Positions 1-8,392 of a DNA stretch of 64,000 nucleotides are shown in pieces. This stretch comes from an uncultured Opitutia bacterium (GTDB lineage: Bacteria; Verrucomicrobiota; Verrucomicrobiia; Opitutales; Opitutaceae), in NCBI GenBank assembly GCA_937952235.1, contig CALFZM010000081.1:37304-101303 (forward strand), written 5' to 3'. The first letter of the stretch is position 1. The number at the start of each line of letters is the position of its first letter. Under the pieces are notes generated by a model that searched no databases, was not told the DNA's origin, and saw only the letters and a program-made list of their open reading frames with translations. The position numbers were made by a program, and so were the translations under genes.

Positions 1-1
1 G

Positions 2-136
2 CTCATGACGCCGCACATCGCCCCCGAGTCCGGCACCATGCCGCAGCTCTCGGCCGAGGTCCTGATCGAGAACGTCCGCCGCGACCTCGCCGGCGAACCG
101 CTGCTCAACCTCGTGAACTTCGACCTCGGCTACTGA
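2..136 (+). CDS. C-terminal end of a D-isomer-specific 2-hydroxyacid dehydrogenase (5' end outside window)
   Basis: The frame is open from the left edge and ends at TGA 134-136, giving 44 residues. They begin L-M-T-P-H-I-A-P-E-S and end N-F-D-L-G-Y. A T-P-H-I stretch followed by a final helix with G-E-P-L-x-N is the usual end of NAD-dependent D-2-hydroxyacid dehydrogenases, where that His is the catalytic acid/base. The Rossmann domain and start lie outside the window, so the substrate cannot be inferred. The next gene starts 75 bp downstream on the same strand and may share its transcript. Confidence 0.7.
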   Translation, partial: LMTPHIAPESGTMPQLSAEVLIENVRRDLAGEPLLNLVNFDLGY

Positions 137-211
137 ACGGCGTACCATCCAAAGGTGGAGCGCCGTCTCCCCACGCGCCGCTCGCGACCATCCCGAACCC
201 CGGCTCTCCCC

Positions 212-2905
212 ATGAGATTTTTCACCGCGATCTTCCCGCCCGCCGCCCTCGTCCTCTTCTTCGCCGGTTCCCCGGTCGCCGCCGCGCCCGCCGTCGTCGA
301 CTACACGATCCAGCTCGACGTCGTCCGCTCCGGCTACGACGGGGAGCATTGCTGGGTGCATCCCCGCGCCGGGATCGTGCCGCAGCCCGGGCGGCCGCCC
401 ACCGTGGTCATGACGCTGCAGAGCCTGTGGTTGAAGGGCAGCGACGTCTTCGGCCCGCTCAACGACCTGCGCACCGACGATCTCGGCCGCACGTGGAGCC
501 CGCTCACGGAACACGCCGCCACCCTCGGCCAGCGGCCCGAGGCCGACGGCGCGACGGTCGGCGCCTGCGATTTCTGGCCGCAGTGGCATGCCGCCTCCGG
601 CAAGCTGCTTGGGCTTGGACACAGCGTGCGGTATCGCAACCAGGCCGTCATTCACGAGCGCCCCCGCGAAACCATCTTCTCCGTCTATGACGCCGGCGCG
701 CGGACCTGGTCCGCCTGGCGGCCCGTCGCCATGCCGGACGAGCCGCGTTTCTACAACGCCGGCGCCGGCAGCGCGCAGCGCGTCGACCTGCCCGACGGCA
801 CGCTACTCGTGCCCTTCTATTTCAAGGCGAAGGGTGAGACCGACTACCGCACCGCGGTCATGCAGTGCGCGTTCGATGGCACGACCGTCACCGTCCGCGC
901 CATCGGCGGCGAATTGCGTCAGGCCGGCGGGCGCGGCCTGTACGAGCCGTCGCTCGTCCGGCTCGGCGACCGGTTCTTCCTCTGTATGCGGAACGACCGG
1001 ACCGCTTACGTCTCGTCGAGCCGTGACGGGTTGAACTTCACCCCGCCGCGCGCCTGGAGCTGGGACGACGGCTCCGACCTCGGCAGCTACAACACCCAGC
1101 AGCACTGGGTCACGCACGGCGACGCACTCTTCCTCGTCTACACCCGCCGCGGGGCGGGCAACGACCATGTTTTCCGCCACCGCGCGCCCCTTTTCATCGC
1201 GCAGGTGGATCCGGACCGCCTCGTCGTCATGCGCGCGACCGAACGCATCCTCGTGCCCGAGCACGGCGCGCGGCTGGGGAACTTCGGGGTGACGCAGGTC
1301 AGCGCCCACGAGACGTGGGTGACCGTCGCCGAGTGGATGCAGACCAACCGGCCGATGCTCGTCATCCCGCCCGACAACCCGTGGGGCGCGGCCAATCGCG
1401 TGTTCGCCGCCCGGATACGCTTCGACCTGCCCCGGGCGAAACGGGCGGAGGCGCGGGCGGAGGCCCAGGCCCGGCCCCGCCGCCTCATCTTCAACAACGA
1501 CGGCGGCGGTGACACGCGCGTCCCGGCGGAGCGGCTGTCGCAGCCCCGGGACTTCCTCGCGCTGCGGACCACGCCGCTGGTGGGGACGCAGGTCGACACG
1601 ATCGTTTTCGACACCACGAGCGGCACCTTCGGCCGCTTCGCGCACCGCACGGCGGTGGCGGAGCCGTTCATGGTACGCGAGGGCCGGTATCGCCACAACC
1701 TCCTGCCCGACCTGGCCCCGCTGGGCACGGACGCCCTGCGCCTCGTGAGCGAACACAGCCGCGCGGTGGGGCAGGAGGTTTTCTGGGTGATGCGGATGAA
1801 TGACACGCACGATGCGGGCAATCCGCTGCTCTGGCCGAAGTTCAAGGAGGAGCATCCCCATCTGCTCCTGGGCAGCAAGGCGGCGCCGCCGCAGCGGGGA
1901 GCGTGGACGGCGGTCGACTACGGCCGGCCCGAGGTGCGCGACCTCGCCCGCCGCACGATCGCGGAGGTCGCGGCCAATTACGATCTCGACGGGATCGAAC
2001 TCGATTTCTGGCGCCACCCGGTGTTCTTCCGCACGACCGCGGCCGGGCAGCCGGCGAGCGACGAGGACCGGGCCGCGATGACCGCCCTGCTGCGCGACAT
2101 CCGCTCCGACCTCGATGCGGCGGGCCGCCGGCGCGGGCGATACCTCCTGTTGAGTGTGAAGACTCCGGATTCGGTGAGTTATTGCCGGGAGATCGGACTC
2201 GATCTGGAGCGCTGGCTGGCGGAAGGCTCGGTGGACCTGCTCGTGCCCGGCGGTTATTTTCAACTCAACCCGTGGAGCGAGAGCGTGGCCCTCGCGCGCC
2301 GACACGGCGTCAAGATCTACGCCTGCCTGGCTGAAAGCCGCGTGCGCGACGCAGAAGGCGCCGCCGCGCGCAACAGCCTGGAGGCGCTGCGTGCGCGTGC
2401 TGCGGCAGCATGGGCGGCCGGCGTCGACGGCATCCAGATGTTCAACCATTTCGATCCGCACTCTCCGCTCTGGCGGGAGCTGGGCGACCCGGCGGTGTTG
2501 CGCCCATTACCCAAGGTTTATTTCGCGAGCGTGCAGGGGGCGTCGACGTCGCGCGGTTACTATCCCGCGCAGCGCCACATCACGCTGCCGACGCTCACCC
2601 CCGATGCGCCCGAAACCATCGCGGCGGGCGGCAGCCGGACCTACGACCTGCATGTGGGCGACGACCTGCGCGCCGGAGGTCCGCTGCGTGCGACACTCCA
2701 GCTGCGAACGGGTGCGCCCGTCACCGCGGTGCGTGTGCAGTGGAACGACGTGGACCTCACGCCCATCCGCACGGCGGCAGGACCAGCCGGTCTCGCCGCA
2801 GAAGTGCCGGCGACCGCAGTCCGGGCCGGGCGCCATCGCGTCACTGTCGCGGCCGCGGAGGAAATCCGGCTCGCGGACCTCAGCCTGCGGCTCGAAGCGC
2901 GGTAG
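212..2905 (+). CDS. secreted two-domain protein: sialidase-like (BNR) N-terminus fused to GHL10-like glycosidase domain
   Basis: The protein has 897 residues from the ATG at 212. An upstream in-frame start at 155 would put an Arg-rich stretch before the obvious signal peptide (MRFFTAIFPP, hydrophobic core, then A-A-A-P-A). Residues about 25-405 look like a sialidase-superfamily propeller with Asp-box sequences (D-D-L-G-R-T-W and a weaker S-R-D-G-L-N-F). From about residue 420 (I-F-N-N-D-G-G-G-D) a second module begins that resembles GHL10-like family-10 glycosyl hydrolases. It includes Y-D-L-D-G-I-E-L-D-F-W near residue 590 and V-D-G-I-Q-M-F-N. The last roughly 110 residues look like a beta-rich accessory domain. 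The neighbouring aldolases and sialidase-like protein suggest glycan breakdown. Substrate and catalytic activity are unproven, and the fusion is the unusual feature. Confidence 0.75.
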   Translation: MRFFTAIFPPAALVLFFAGSPVAAAPAVVDYTIQLDVVRSGYDGEHCWVHPRAGIVPQPGRPPTVVMTLQSLWLKGSDVFGPLNDLRTDDLGRTWSPLTEHAATLGQRPEADGATVGACDFWPQWHAASGKLLGLGHSVRYRNQAVIHERPRETIFSVYDAGARTWSAWRPVAMPDEPRFYNAGAGSAQRVDLPDGTLLVPFYFKAKGETDYRTAVMQCAFDGTTVTVRAIGGELRQAGGRGLYEPSLVRLGDRFFLCMRNDRTAYVSSSRDGLNFTPPRAWSWDDGSDLGSYNTQQHWVTHGDALFLVYTRRGAGNDHVFRHRAPLFIAQVDPDRLVVMRATERILVPEHGARLGNFGVTQVSAHETWVTVAEWMQTNRPMLVIPPDNPWGAANRVFAARIRFDLPRAKRAEARAEAQARPRRLIFNNDGGGDTRVPAERLSQPRDFLALRTTPLVGTQVDTIVFDTTSGTFGRFAHRTAVAEPFMVREGRYRHNLLPDLAPLGTDALRLVSEHSRAVGQEVFWVMRMNDTHDAGNPLLWPKFKEEHPHLLLGSKAAPPQRGAWTAVDYGRPEVRDLARRTIAEVAANYDLDGIELDFWRHPVFFRTTAAGQPASDEDRAAMTALLRDIRSDLDAAGRRRGRYLLLSVKTPDSVSYCREIGLDLERWLAEGSVDLLVPGGYFQLNPWSESVALARRHGVKIYACLAESRVRDAEGAAARNSLEALRARAAAAWAAGVDGIQMFNHFDPHSPLWRELGDPAVLRPLPKVYFASVQGASTSRGYYPAQRHITLPTLTPDAPETIAAGGSRTYDLHVGDDLRAGGPLRATLQLRTGAPVTAVRVQWNDVDLTPIRTAAGPAGLAAEVPATAVRAGRHRVTVAAAEEIRLADLSLRLEAR

Positions 2906-2974
2906 TCGCGCCGCGCTCGATCTCGCATCCCCCGCGCCCGGCCGGTGCGGTCGGGTCGCGCCGCCGTGGCGGGA

Positions 2975-4234
2975 TCAGGTGCCGGCTGCGGCCGCCGACC
3001 AGGCCTGGGCGCGGGCGATATCCCGGCGGATGAAGAACCGGTAGCCGGCGAGCAACACGAGGCTGGCGAGCAGGAACACCCCGGCGATGCCGGCGAAGAT
3101 CCCGGCAAGGCCGACATGGCTCTTGAGGAAACCGGCGAAGAGCACGCCCATGCCGCCGGCCCCGGTGGCGACGGCATTCATGAAGCCGACGCCGGTGGAG
3201 CGGAACTGCGGGGGCACGATTTCGCACTGGGTCGGGTTGTCGTTGGCCTGGCCGATGCCGCGCAGGAATGAAAATGCCGCGATGCCGGCGGCCACGACCG
3301 GGAACGCCGGCTGGCCGACGAAGAGCAGCAGGAACGGTGCGGAAAGCAGATAGAACAACCCGTAGAGCAGCATCCGGCGGTGCGGTGCGCCGGCGGCGAG
3401 GCGGTCGGACACGGTGCCGCCGACGACGATGCCGAGCATCACGGAGATCTGGAGCATGAACGTCCCGGCGAAGCCCGCGGCGGCGAGCGTCATGTCGTAG
3501 GTCTCCCGGAAATACAGCGGGAGCCATCCGAAGAACGTCCACAGGCCGAGTCCCGAGAGCATCGATTCGGCGAGCAGGACGTAGTAGGACGGCACGCTGG
3601 AAAGGTATTTCAACGCCTCGGGCAGCGACGCGCGCGCGACGGCCGCGCGAGGAGCCGGCGGGGTGGCCGGCACGATCGGCTTCGCCAGGAGCGCGAGCGC
3701 GATGCCGCCCAGCCCAAGCACCCAGAAGCCGGAGCGCCAGCCATGGTGTTCCGCCATGAAGCCCGCGAAGCTGCCGCCGAGGATCATGCCACCATTCACG
3801 CCGATGGAGATGAAGCTCAGGGCGCGCGCTCGGGACCCCGGCCCATGGTACTCCGCGATCAGGGCGATGGCGGCGGGCAGGAAGAGGCACTCCGTGATGC
3901 CGAGGCCGAGGCGCAGCGCGACCAGCATGGGAAAACCGGTCGCGGCGCCCATCAGCGCCGTCACGGCGCTCCAGGCGACCAGGCTGACCACCACCATCCG
4001 CGTGCGGGAAAAGCGGTCCGCGAGGCTGCCGGCGAGCGGTGAACCGAGCGCATAGCTCCACAGGAAGACGGAACCGAGGAGGCCGAGCTGCACGTCGCTC
4101 AGGCCCAGGTCGGCGCGCAGCGCCGGCAGCACGGCCGACAGCGATGCCCGGTCGGCGTAGTTCAAGGCCGCCGCCACGGCGAGGAACAGCGCGACGCGCC
4201 AGCGGGTTTGGCGATACCAGGAGTCCTCGGCCAT
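2975..4234 (-). CDS. MFS transporter, probably for an organic or sugar acid
   Basis: This 419-residue integral membrane protein has about twelve hydrophobic segments. It carries the major facilitator signature between helices 2 and 3 (G-S-L-A-D-R-F-S-R-T-R-M) and N-Y-A-D-R-A in helix 1. These are typical of the anion:cation symporter branch that carries hexuronates, galactonate and similar acids. It is the last gene of a minus-strand set: the aldolase 4301-5245 lies 66 bp upstream and overlaps the aldolase 5242-6207. Position and family suggest it imports the acid that the two lyases cleave. The substrate is inferred. Confidence 0.85.
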   Translation of the reverse strand: MAEDSWYRQTRWRVALFLAVAAALNYADRASLSAVLPALRADLGLSDVQLGLLGSVFLWSYALGSPLAGSLADRFSRTRMVVVSLVAWSAVTALMGAATGFPMLVALRLGLGITECLFLPAAIALIAEYHGPGSRARALSFISIGVNGGMILGGSFAGFMAEHHGWRSGFWVLGLGGIALALLAKPIVPATPPAPRAAVARASLPEALKYLSSVPSYYVLLAESMLSGLGLWTFFGWLPLYFRETYDMTLAAAGFAGTFMLQISVMLGIVVGGTVSDRLAAGAPHRRMLLYGLFYLLSAPFLLLFVGQPAFPVVAAGIAAFSFLRGIGQANDNPTQCEIVPPQFRSTGVGFMNAVATGAGGMGVLFAGFLKSHVGLAGIFAGIAGVFLLASLVLLAGYRFFIRRDIARAQAWSAAAAGT

Positions 4235-4300
4235 CGGGTGTTGGTAGGTGTGGGCCGAGGGGTTGGCGAGTCCCGGCGAAGGAAAATCGGCGCGACCGCC

Positions 4301-5245
4301 TTACGGACGTACGAGCACCGGCGTCGCGTCGAGATGCTCGGCCATGAACGTCCGGACCATCGCGTCGAACGTGGGATCGAACCGGACGTCCGGCAGGGCG
4401 CCCGCGGTCGAGGCCAGCACGCCGCGGTCGTGCAGCGGCAGCTTGAGCGTGCGGAGGAAATGGGCGAACGACTGCCGCACTTCGGAGCGTGTGAAGATGC
4501 TCCACAGTGCGGTGATCCGCGCCTGCGCCGCCCGCGCCTGCTCGAGGCGTCCCGCGGTCCACGCCGTGAACAGCGCCCGGAACAACTGCGGCGCGATGCA
4601 GCCCTGCGCCACCACGCAGCCGTGCCCGCCCGCTTCGAGCGTGGGCAGGACGAGCTTCTCCACCCCCTGCAGGAAACGCAGCGGCCGGCCCGCGGTGGCC
4701 GCGAGGATCTCCGCGCAGCGGTCGGCGTCGGCGCCGTTGGTATCCTTCAACGCCACGATGTTCGGGTGCTGGGCGAGCCGGGCCACGGTGGGGACGGCGA
4801 AAGGTGTCGGCATCCGCAGGTGGTGGTAGAGCGCGAGCGGCAGGGGACTGTCCTCGGCCACGCGCGTGCAGTAGTTGGCGAGCTGCTCCTGATCGAGGGC
4901 GACGAAGAACGGGCACATCAGCACCGCCACGTCGGCACCGGCCCGCTGCATGTCGCGCGCCTGGCGCAGCGCGTGCCGATGCCCGAGGCCCGACACGCCC
5001 GCGTAAATGACGCCATCGGGGGCGGCGCGCCGGACGGTTTCCACGATCGCCAGCCGCTCGGGCTCGTCGAGCAGCGGTGACTCGCCCGTCGAACCGACGG
5101 CAAAATACTCGGAGATGCCGCCGCTCCGCAGGTGGGCCACGAGGCCTTCGAGGCTCGGCCGGTCGACCTCGCCGCGCGGGGTGAAGGGCGTCACGAGCGC
5201 GGCGATCAGGTGAGGAGCGGAAGCGGGCAGGCGGGACGGGCTCAT
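4301..5245 (-). CDS. dihydrodipicolinate synthase/N-acetylneuraminate lyase family aldolase
   Basis: The protein has 314 residues. The ATG at 5245 overlaps the stop of the upstream aldolase gene by four bases (ATGA), which fixes the start. It is a TIM-barrel class I aldolase with G-S-T-G-E-S at residues 51-56 (pyruvate carboxylate binding), Tyr140 in L-A-L-Y-H-H-L and the Schiff-base Lys167 in V-A-L-K-D-T-N. The family cleaves or forms 2-keto acids by way of pyruvate. Pairing with a second aldolase and an MFS transporter argues for a catabolic sugar-acid lyase rather than lysine synthesis. The exact substrate (sialic acid, 2-keto-3-deoxy sugar acid or another) cannot be read from the sequence. 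Confidence 0.85.
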   Translation of the reverse strand: MSPSRLPASAPHLIAALVTPFTPRGEVDRPSLEGLVAHLRSGGISEYFAVGSTGESPLLDEPERLAIVETVRRAAPDGVIYAGVSGLGHRHALRQARDMQRAGADVAVLMCPFFVALDQEQLANYCTRVAEDSPLPLALYHHLRMPTPFAVPTVARLAQHPNIVALKDTNGADADRCAEILAATAGRPLRFLQGVEKLVLPTLEAGGHGCVVAQGCIAPQLFRALFTAWTAGRLEQARAAQARITALWSIFTRSEVRQSFAHFLRTLKLPLHDRGVLASTAGALPDVRFDPTFDAMVRTFMAEHLDATPVLVRP

Positions 5246-6207
5246 GAAACGGGAACGGTGTTGGGAACCGAGGCCACGGCGGCCAGCGCAGCGGCGCGAA
5301 AATGCTCGAACTGCTCGAGCGTCGCCCCGCGGTACGGCGGGAGCAGCGCGAGCGGAAAGTCGGGGAAATGCAGCCTCGCGTAGAGCTTGTCGTAAGCGCC
5401 GTCGAGGTACGTGCCGCCGGCGAGCGCGGCCTTCGCCGCCGCGTGCAACCCCCGGAACACCGGCTCCAGCGCCACCCGTTCTGCCCGCGACGCCGCGAAC
5501 CAGCGCCGCGCCAGCCCCGGCTCGCACGCGCCCAGCGCGCACAGGAGCCCGCAGCCGGTCTCCTCCGCCAGCGCATGGAATCCGAACTCGGTCAGGAAGC
5601 ACCGCACGCCGGCCGCCTGGGCCGCGGTGGCGACGTCGCGCAGGACGGGCACGTTGTCGCCGCCCATCTTGATCGCGACCAGGTTGGGGTGCCGCCCCGC
5701 GAGCCGCGTGTAGTCGGCGCCGGTCAGCACGCGTCTCGCCCGCGCCAGGTTGTAGTGCAGGAACTTCGCCTCGGGGAACCGCCCGCACGTGGCGGCGAAG
5801 AACGCGTCCATCTCCTCGTCGGCGAGCGCGCCCCACGACGCCAGCGAGATCTGGAACTCGCGCACGCCCCCCTCCAGCGCCGCCGCGATCCGCTCCTGCA
5901 CCGTGCCGAGCGCGAGGCTGATGACCCCCACCATCGGCACGCCCCCCGCGGCGAGCATCTCCTCCGCAAAGATCCGGCCGATCGCGGCGAACTGGCCCTC
6001 CGTCACCGCGTAGCCCTCGCCCGCGGTGCCGAAGATGTAGTGGCGGGGGCCGAGGTGCCCCACGGCATGCCGAACCGTCGCCCGGAAAAGCGGTTCGTCG
6101 CAGGTGCCGTCGGCCTTCCAGGGCAGCACGCACGTTCCGAGCAACGCGCGCGGATAACGCGCCGCGGGCGGCGGCGGGAGGGTCGAGAGCGGGGCGGGCG
6201 GCGGCAT
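5242..6207 (-). CDS. second DapA/NanA-family aldolase, divergent
   Basis: The protein has 321 residues from the ATG at 6207. The open frame continues upstream through the operator region, but that part is low-complexity Pro/Arg and is not credible. The family hallmarks are present: G-T-A-G-E-G at residues 60-65, Tyr152 in F-L-H-Y-N-L, and Lys180 in V-A-I-K-M-G-G-D as the likely Schiff-base lysine. It is clearly divergent from the neighbouring aldolase, so the two probably differ in substrate or stereochemistry. It is the first gene of the minus-strand set and is transcribed away from the sialidase-like gene at 6384, across a region with two TGGTATACCA palindromes. Confidence 0.8.
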   Translation of the reverse strand: MPPPAPLSTLPPPPAARYPRALLGTCVLPWKADGTCDEPLFRATVRHAVGHLGPRHYIFGTAGEGYAVTEGQFAAIGRIFAEEMLAAGGVPMVGVISLALGTVQERIAAALEGGVREFQISLASWGALADEEMDAFFAATCGRFPEAKFLHYNLARARRVLTGADYTRLAGRHPNLVAIKMGGDNVPVLRDVATAAQAAGVRCFLTEFGFHALAEETGCGLLCALGACEPGLARRWFAASRAERVALEPVFRGLHAAAKAALAGGTYLDGAYDKLYARLHFPDFPLALLPPYRGATLEQFEHFRAAALAAVASVPNTVPVS

Positions 6208-6232
6208 GCGCGGAGGCCCACCAAGCCACGAA

Positions 6233-6242
6233 TGGTATACCA
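6233..6242. promoter_or_regulatory. operator-like palindrome TGGTATACCA, site 1
   Basis: This is an exact 10-bp palindrome 26 bp upstream of the aldolase start at 6207. The same sequence recurs at 6350-6359. It matches the core recognised by UxuR/ExuR-type GntR-family regulators of hexuronate genes. No GntR gene lies in the window, so the cognate regulator is inferred. Confidence 0.6.
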
Positions 6243-6349
6243 CTGCAAGGGTTTCTTTCCCCGGCCGACCCGGATGGCGCCGGCGGCGCGCAGCCGGCCC
6301 CGGCCGGCGGGCTCCGCTCCGCCACCCGGCCCACTGCGGCGTTGACTTG

Positions 6350-6359
6350 TGGTATACCA
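6350..6359. promoter_or_regulatory. operator-like palindrome TGGTATACCA, site 2
   Basis: This second exact copy lies 117 bp centre-to-centre from site 1 and 25 bp upstream of the sialidase-like gene start at 6384. One site is therefore next to each of two divergent genes. This arrangement suggests coordinate control of both sets by one GntR-like regulator, possibly with looping. Confidence 0.6.
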
Positions 6360-6383
6360 TGGGAACGCTCCCGGCACGCCCCC

Positions 6384-7529
6384 ATGAAGCGCCGCTCTTC
6401 CGCCTGGTTGTCCTGCCTGTCCCTTGCCGCCGTCGCGTCCGCGACTGCCGCCGACCCGGTCGTCCGGGCGGTCGCCCCGCTCCGGGCTGTCACGCTCACG
6501 TCTCCCGCCGGCCAGCCGGCGGAGTATCGCTACCTGGCGTTTCCGGTCGTGCACCGCGTGTCGGACGACGAGATCTGGGTCGCCTACAAGGCCGGGCGCA
6601 GCCACGCGACCGACGCCGGGGCGGCGATGGAAATCGTCCGCCACACGCTGTCCTCCGGACGCACGACGCTCGTGCAACGCGTGCCTGCTCCGCCGCCCAA
6701 GCCTTATCAAATGGGAGAGTTCGTCCGGCAGCCGGATGGAGCGCTCGAGCTGCGCATCGACGTGCAGGACGTCGGCTGGGACGGCCGCCATTACCGCTCC
6801 GGGGCGGAGACGCTCCGCTGGAACGCGGCGCGCGGGGCGTTCGATCCGGCCGTGCCCATGCCGCCGGTCGAAGGCGTGCAGTATGGGTACCCCTTCGAGT
6901 TCATCGTCGAGGGCCGCACCACGTGGCAGCTCGTCATGGCATTCGGCTACCACCAGCCGGGCGGACGCTGGAGTGTCGACGTGCTGCGGTCCGGGGACTC
7001 GGGCCGATCGTGGTCCTTCGTGCGAAACCTCACCGCGGAGTTCGGCGGCATCCGCGGGAACGAGAGCGGTTTCGTGCGGCACGGCGACGGGTTTCTCGTC
7101 ACGACCCGCGGCTATGACCGGATCGCGCGGCTGCATCGCACCGACGGCGAGTTCCGCGTGCAGCGGCAGGCCGACCTGACCGGGAAGTATCCGTTCGTGA
7201 ACAACATCATCGGCCGCCCGCGGATCTTCGTGCGCGACGGTCACGGTTACCTGATCGGGCGGAACTGGACACGGCCGCAGGATGGCAGCGCCGGGCCCAG
7301 CGAGATGCAGCTCTGCCTGCTGCGCTTCGACCCGGCCACCCTCGCGCTCACGGGCTGCGTGATCATCGACAACGCAGAGCAGCGCAAGCTGGGCGACGGC
7401 TACTACGCGGTGCCGGTGTTCGCCGGGGAGGGCGCCGACACGCGACTCCATGTCATCACCTACAAGGGGCTGCCCGGCCAGCCGCCGGAGATCGTCCGGT
7501 TTGACTATCGCTGGGCCGATCTGAAGTGA
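6384..7529 (+). CDS. secreted sialidase-superfamily (BNR) protein
   Basis: The protein has 381 residues from the ATG at 6384. The open frame reaches back to 6342, but that would overlap the operator and precede the signal peptide (MKRRSSAWLSCLSLAAVAS...A-A-D-P). The mature part is a beta-propeller-like sequence with an Asp box G-D-S-G-R-S-W-S near residue 205 and G-R-P-R-I-F near residue 290. It is probably periplasmic or extracellular and acts on a glycan. It starts a four-base-overlap operon with the esterase and FAD oxidoreductase downstream and shares the divergent operator region with the aldolases. Whether it is a true sialidase is uncertain; many family members act on other sugars or have no known activity. 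Confidence 0.75.
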   Translation: MKRRSSAWLSCLSLAAVASATAADPVVRAVAPLRAVTLTSPAGQPAEYRYLAFPVVHRVSDDEIWVAYKAGRSHATDAGAAMEIVRHTLSSGRTTLVQRVPAPPPKPYQMGEFVRQPDGALELRIDVQDVGWDGRHYRSGAETLRWNAARGAFDPAVPMPPVEGVQYGYPFEFIVEGRTTWQLVMAFGYHQPGGRWSVDVLRSGDSGRSWSFVRNLTAEFGGIRGNESGFVRHGDGFLVTTRGYDRIARLHRTDGEFRVQRQADLTGKYPFVNNIIGRPRIFVRDGHGYLIGRNWTRPQDGSAGPSEMQLCLLRFDPATLALTGCVIIDNAEQRKLGDGYYAVPVFAGEGADTRLHVITYKGLPGQPPEIVRFDYRWADLK

Positions 7530-8392
7530 ACGCGGCGGACCGGCCCTCCTCCCGCGGTCCCCGCCGCCGGGGACGAATGCTCCTGGCTTCGCTCGTGATC
7601 GGGTTGGGCGTCCCGCGCCTTCCGGCCGGTGAGCGCATCACGTTCCACGAGGTGCCGAGCGCGGCGATCGGGCGCTCCCTGCCGGTGGCGGTCATCGCGC
7701 CGGAGGAGACCGCGCCCTCGCCTTCGGCCGTGTTGTTTTTCCTGCATGGCCGCGGCCGCCACCACCGCTCGCTGCTCGAATCGCCGGCCGGGGCGGCGAC
7801 GCGGCAGGCGCTGTTGCGTGCGCCCTTCTTCGTCGTGTTGCCGCAGGGCGAGGACGGCTGGTACATCGATTCGCCCGCGCTGCCGGCCGCGCGCTACCAG
7901 GCGTACCTCGAGGAAGTGATCGCGTGGACCGGCCGCACCTTCCCGGTGGCGCGGAACCGGGAGCGACGCGGCATCGCCGGGTGGTCGATGGGCGGCTATG
8001 GGGCGGTGCGTTTTGCGCAGGCCCATCCGGATGACTTCGGGTTCGTCGCCAGCATCATCGGACTGCTCGATTTCCCCCGGCCGGAGGACCTGCCCGCGGG
8101 GCAGAACTACCGGGTGCCCACGGCCCGGTTCACCGCGGATCCGACCGTGTGGGCGGCGTTCAACCCGCTCGCCGCCGTCGCGCGGCTGCGCGACACCCGG
8201 GTCCAGCTCGTGCTCGCGACGCGCGGATTCGAGCGCACGATGAACGAACGGTTCATCGCGGCCCTGCATGCGGGCGGGATGGAGCCGGAGGTGCACTGGC
8301 TGGAGGGCGGCCACGAGTTTCCGCTGGTGGAGCGCGCCGTGCCTTTGGTCATCGACGCCGCCACCCGAAGTTTTCAGAACCGGCCCCGATGA
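7526..8392 (+). CDS. secreted alpha/beta-hydrolase, esterase-D/feruloyl-esterase-like
   Basis: The protein has up to 288 residues. The GTG at 7526 overlaps the previous stop (GTGA). The ATG at 7577 would give a shorter signal peptide (MLLASLVIGLGVPRL) and is a reasonable alternative. It has the nucleophile elbow G-W-S-M-G-G-Y-G, an oxyanion-type F-F-L-H-G-R-G early in the domain, and a C-terminal G-G-H-E-F that supplies the catalytic His. Related secreted esterases remove acyl groups from sugars. Here it probably de-acylates the glycan or sugar acid handled by the neighbouring genes. The substrate is inferred. Confidence 0.75.
   Translation: MNAADRPSSRGPRRRGRMLLASLVIGLGVPRLPAGERITFHEVPSAAIGRSLPVAVIAPEETAPSPSAVLFFLHGRGRHHRSLLESPAGAATRQALLRAPFFVVLPQGEDGWYIDSPALPAARYQAYLEEVIAWTGRTFPVARNRERRGIAGWSMGGYGAVRFAQAHPDDFGFVASIIGLLDFPRPEDLPAGQNYRVPTARFTADPTVWAAFNPLAAVARLRDTRVQLVLATRGFERTMNERFIAALHAGGMEPEVHWLEGGHEFPLVERAVPLVIDAATRSFQNRPR

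Noticed and set aside
6342..6347. TTGACT as a -35 box for the sialidase-like gene
   Set aside because: No reasonable -10 hexamer occurs 16-18 bp downstream in this GC-rich stretch, and the site abuts the operator, so only the operator is reported.
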